Shown piece by piece: positions 5,885 through 5,992 of a DNA stretch of 5,992 bases. Source of the DNA: Clostridia bacterium (lineage in GTDB: Bacteria; Bacillota; Clostridia; Oscillospirales; Acutalibacteraceae); the NCBI GenBank assembly GCA_900766945.1, contig CAAFXD010000262.1, forward strand, positions 1 to 5,992, read 5' to 3'. Numbering within the stretch: the first letter of the stretch is position 1; each line of letters starts with the position of its first letter. A program made the translations under genes and the position numbers. The notes under the pieces were generated by a model. That model worked only from the letters and a program-made list of their open reading frames with translations. It searched no databases and had not been told where the DNA came from.

Positions 5885-5911
5885 CGTAGGGGTCGGCGTC
5901 TCGACGACCCG
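5885..5911 (+). repeat. REP-like hairpin element, right copy of a pair
   Basis: It reads CGTAGGGG, then the stem GGGTCG (5890-5895) pairing with CGACCC (5905-5910) around the nine-base interior GCGTCTCGA. It is homologous to the minus-strand element at 476-503, with the same lead, tail and near-identical interior. GTAG precedes the hairpin, as in REP sequences. Confidence 0.65.
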
Positions 5912-5916
5912 TTATT

Positions 5917-5990
5917 CCTCCCTCTGATGAGGGAGGTGGCTTTTGCCGCAGGCAAAAGACGGAGGGAGAGAAACGGTAAAATCTCTCCCC
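5917..5990. repeat. Multi-hairpin intergenic repeat
   Basis: Three stem-loops follow each other: CCTCCCTC/GAGGGAGG (5917-5924 with 5929-5936, loop TGAT); CTTTTGCC/GGCAAAAG (5940-5947 with 5951-5958, loop GCA); and GGGAGAG/CTCTCCC (5964-5970 with 5983-5989). The first left arm could instead pair with GGAGGGAG (5961-5968), enclosing the middle hairpin. Units with a CCTCCCTC-TGAT-GAGGGAGG head and an ACGGAGGGAG end are, to my recollection, common between genes in gut clostridia. The window ends here, so the right edge may be incomplete. No coding potential was recognised between 5730 and the end. Confidence 0.6.
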
Positions 5991-5992
5991 CA

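Noticed and set aside
5713..5955. Minus-strand open frame at the right edge
   Set aside because: It runs through the terminator and REP-like repeats, overlaps the regulator end, and shows no recognisable protein feature.

Overview
The window looks like chromosomal DNA from a gut-type member of the Bacillota, class Clostridia. The protein families, strong AAGGAG-type ribosome binding sites, moderate GC with AT-rich control regions, and GTAG-led hairpin repeats between genes all point that way. This is inference; no marker gene is present.

The layout is a compact carbohydrate-utilisation locus. At the left edge is the N-terminal part of a uronate isomerase gene (uxaC-like, minus strand, running off the window at base 1). 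It has its own near-consensus promoter. Next comes a stretch of about 290 bases without a gene, packed with inverted repeats: two terminator-like hairpins, a short perfect palindrome and two REP-like elements. Then two minus-strand genes in tandem: a twelve-helix sugar:cation symporter of the GPH (MelB/UidB) type, and downstream of it a 744-residue family 2 glycoside hydrolase. A strong hairpin with a T-run sits between them, right before the hydrolase ribosome binding site. A divergent control region of about 225 bases separates the symporter from a plus-strand AraC-family regulator. The right 260 bases hold a long hairpin after the regulator, another REP-like element that is a structural homologue of one on the left, and a multi-hairpin intergenic repeat.

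The likely logic is as follows. The regulator senses a sugar or glycoside and activates the symporter-hydrolase unit from a promoter with a poor -35 box. The symporter imports a small glycoside, and the cytoplasmic hydrolase (no signal peptide) removes its terminal beta-linked sugar. The adjacent uronate isomerase raises the possibility that the released sugar is glucuronate or galacturonate. The hydrolase itself reads more like the clostridial beta-galactosidase-type GH2 proteins, so the substrate stays open.

I found no RNA gene, CRISPR array, transposase or phage gene. The most unusual points are a methionine-rich tail on the hydrolase, the terminator-like hairpin inside the operon, and a pair of intergenic repeats at opposite ends of the module whose stems differ by compensatory base changes.
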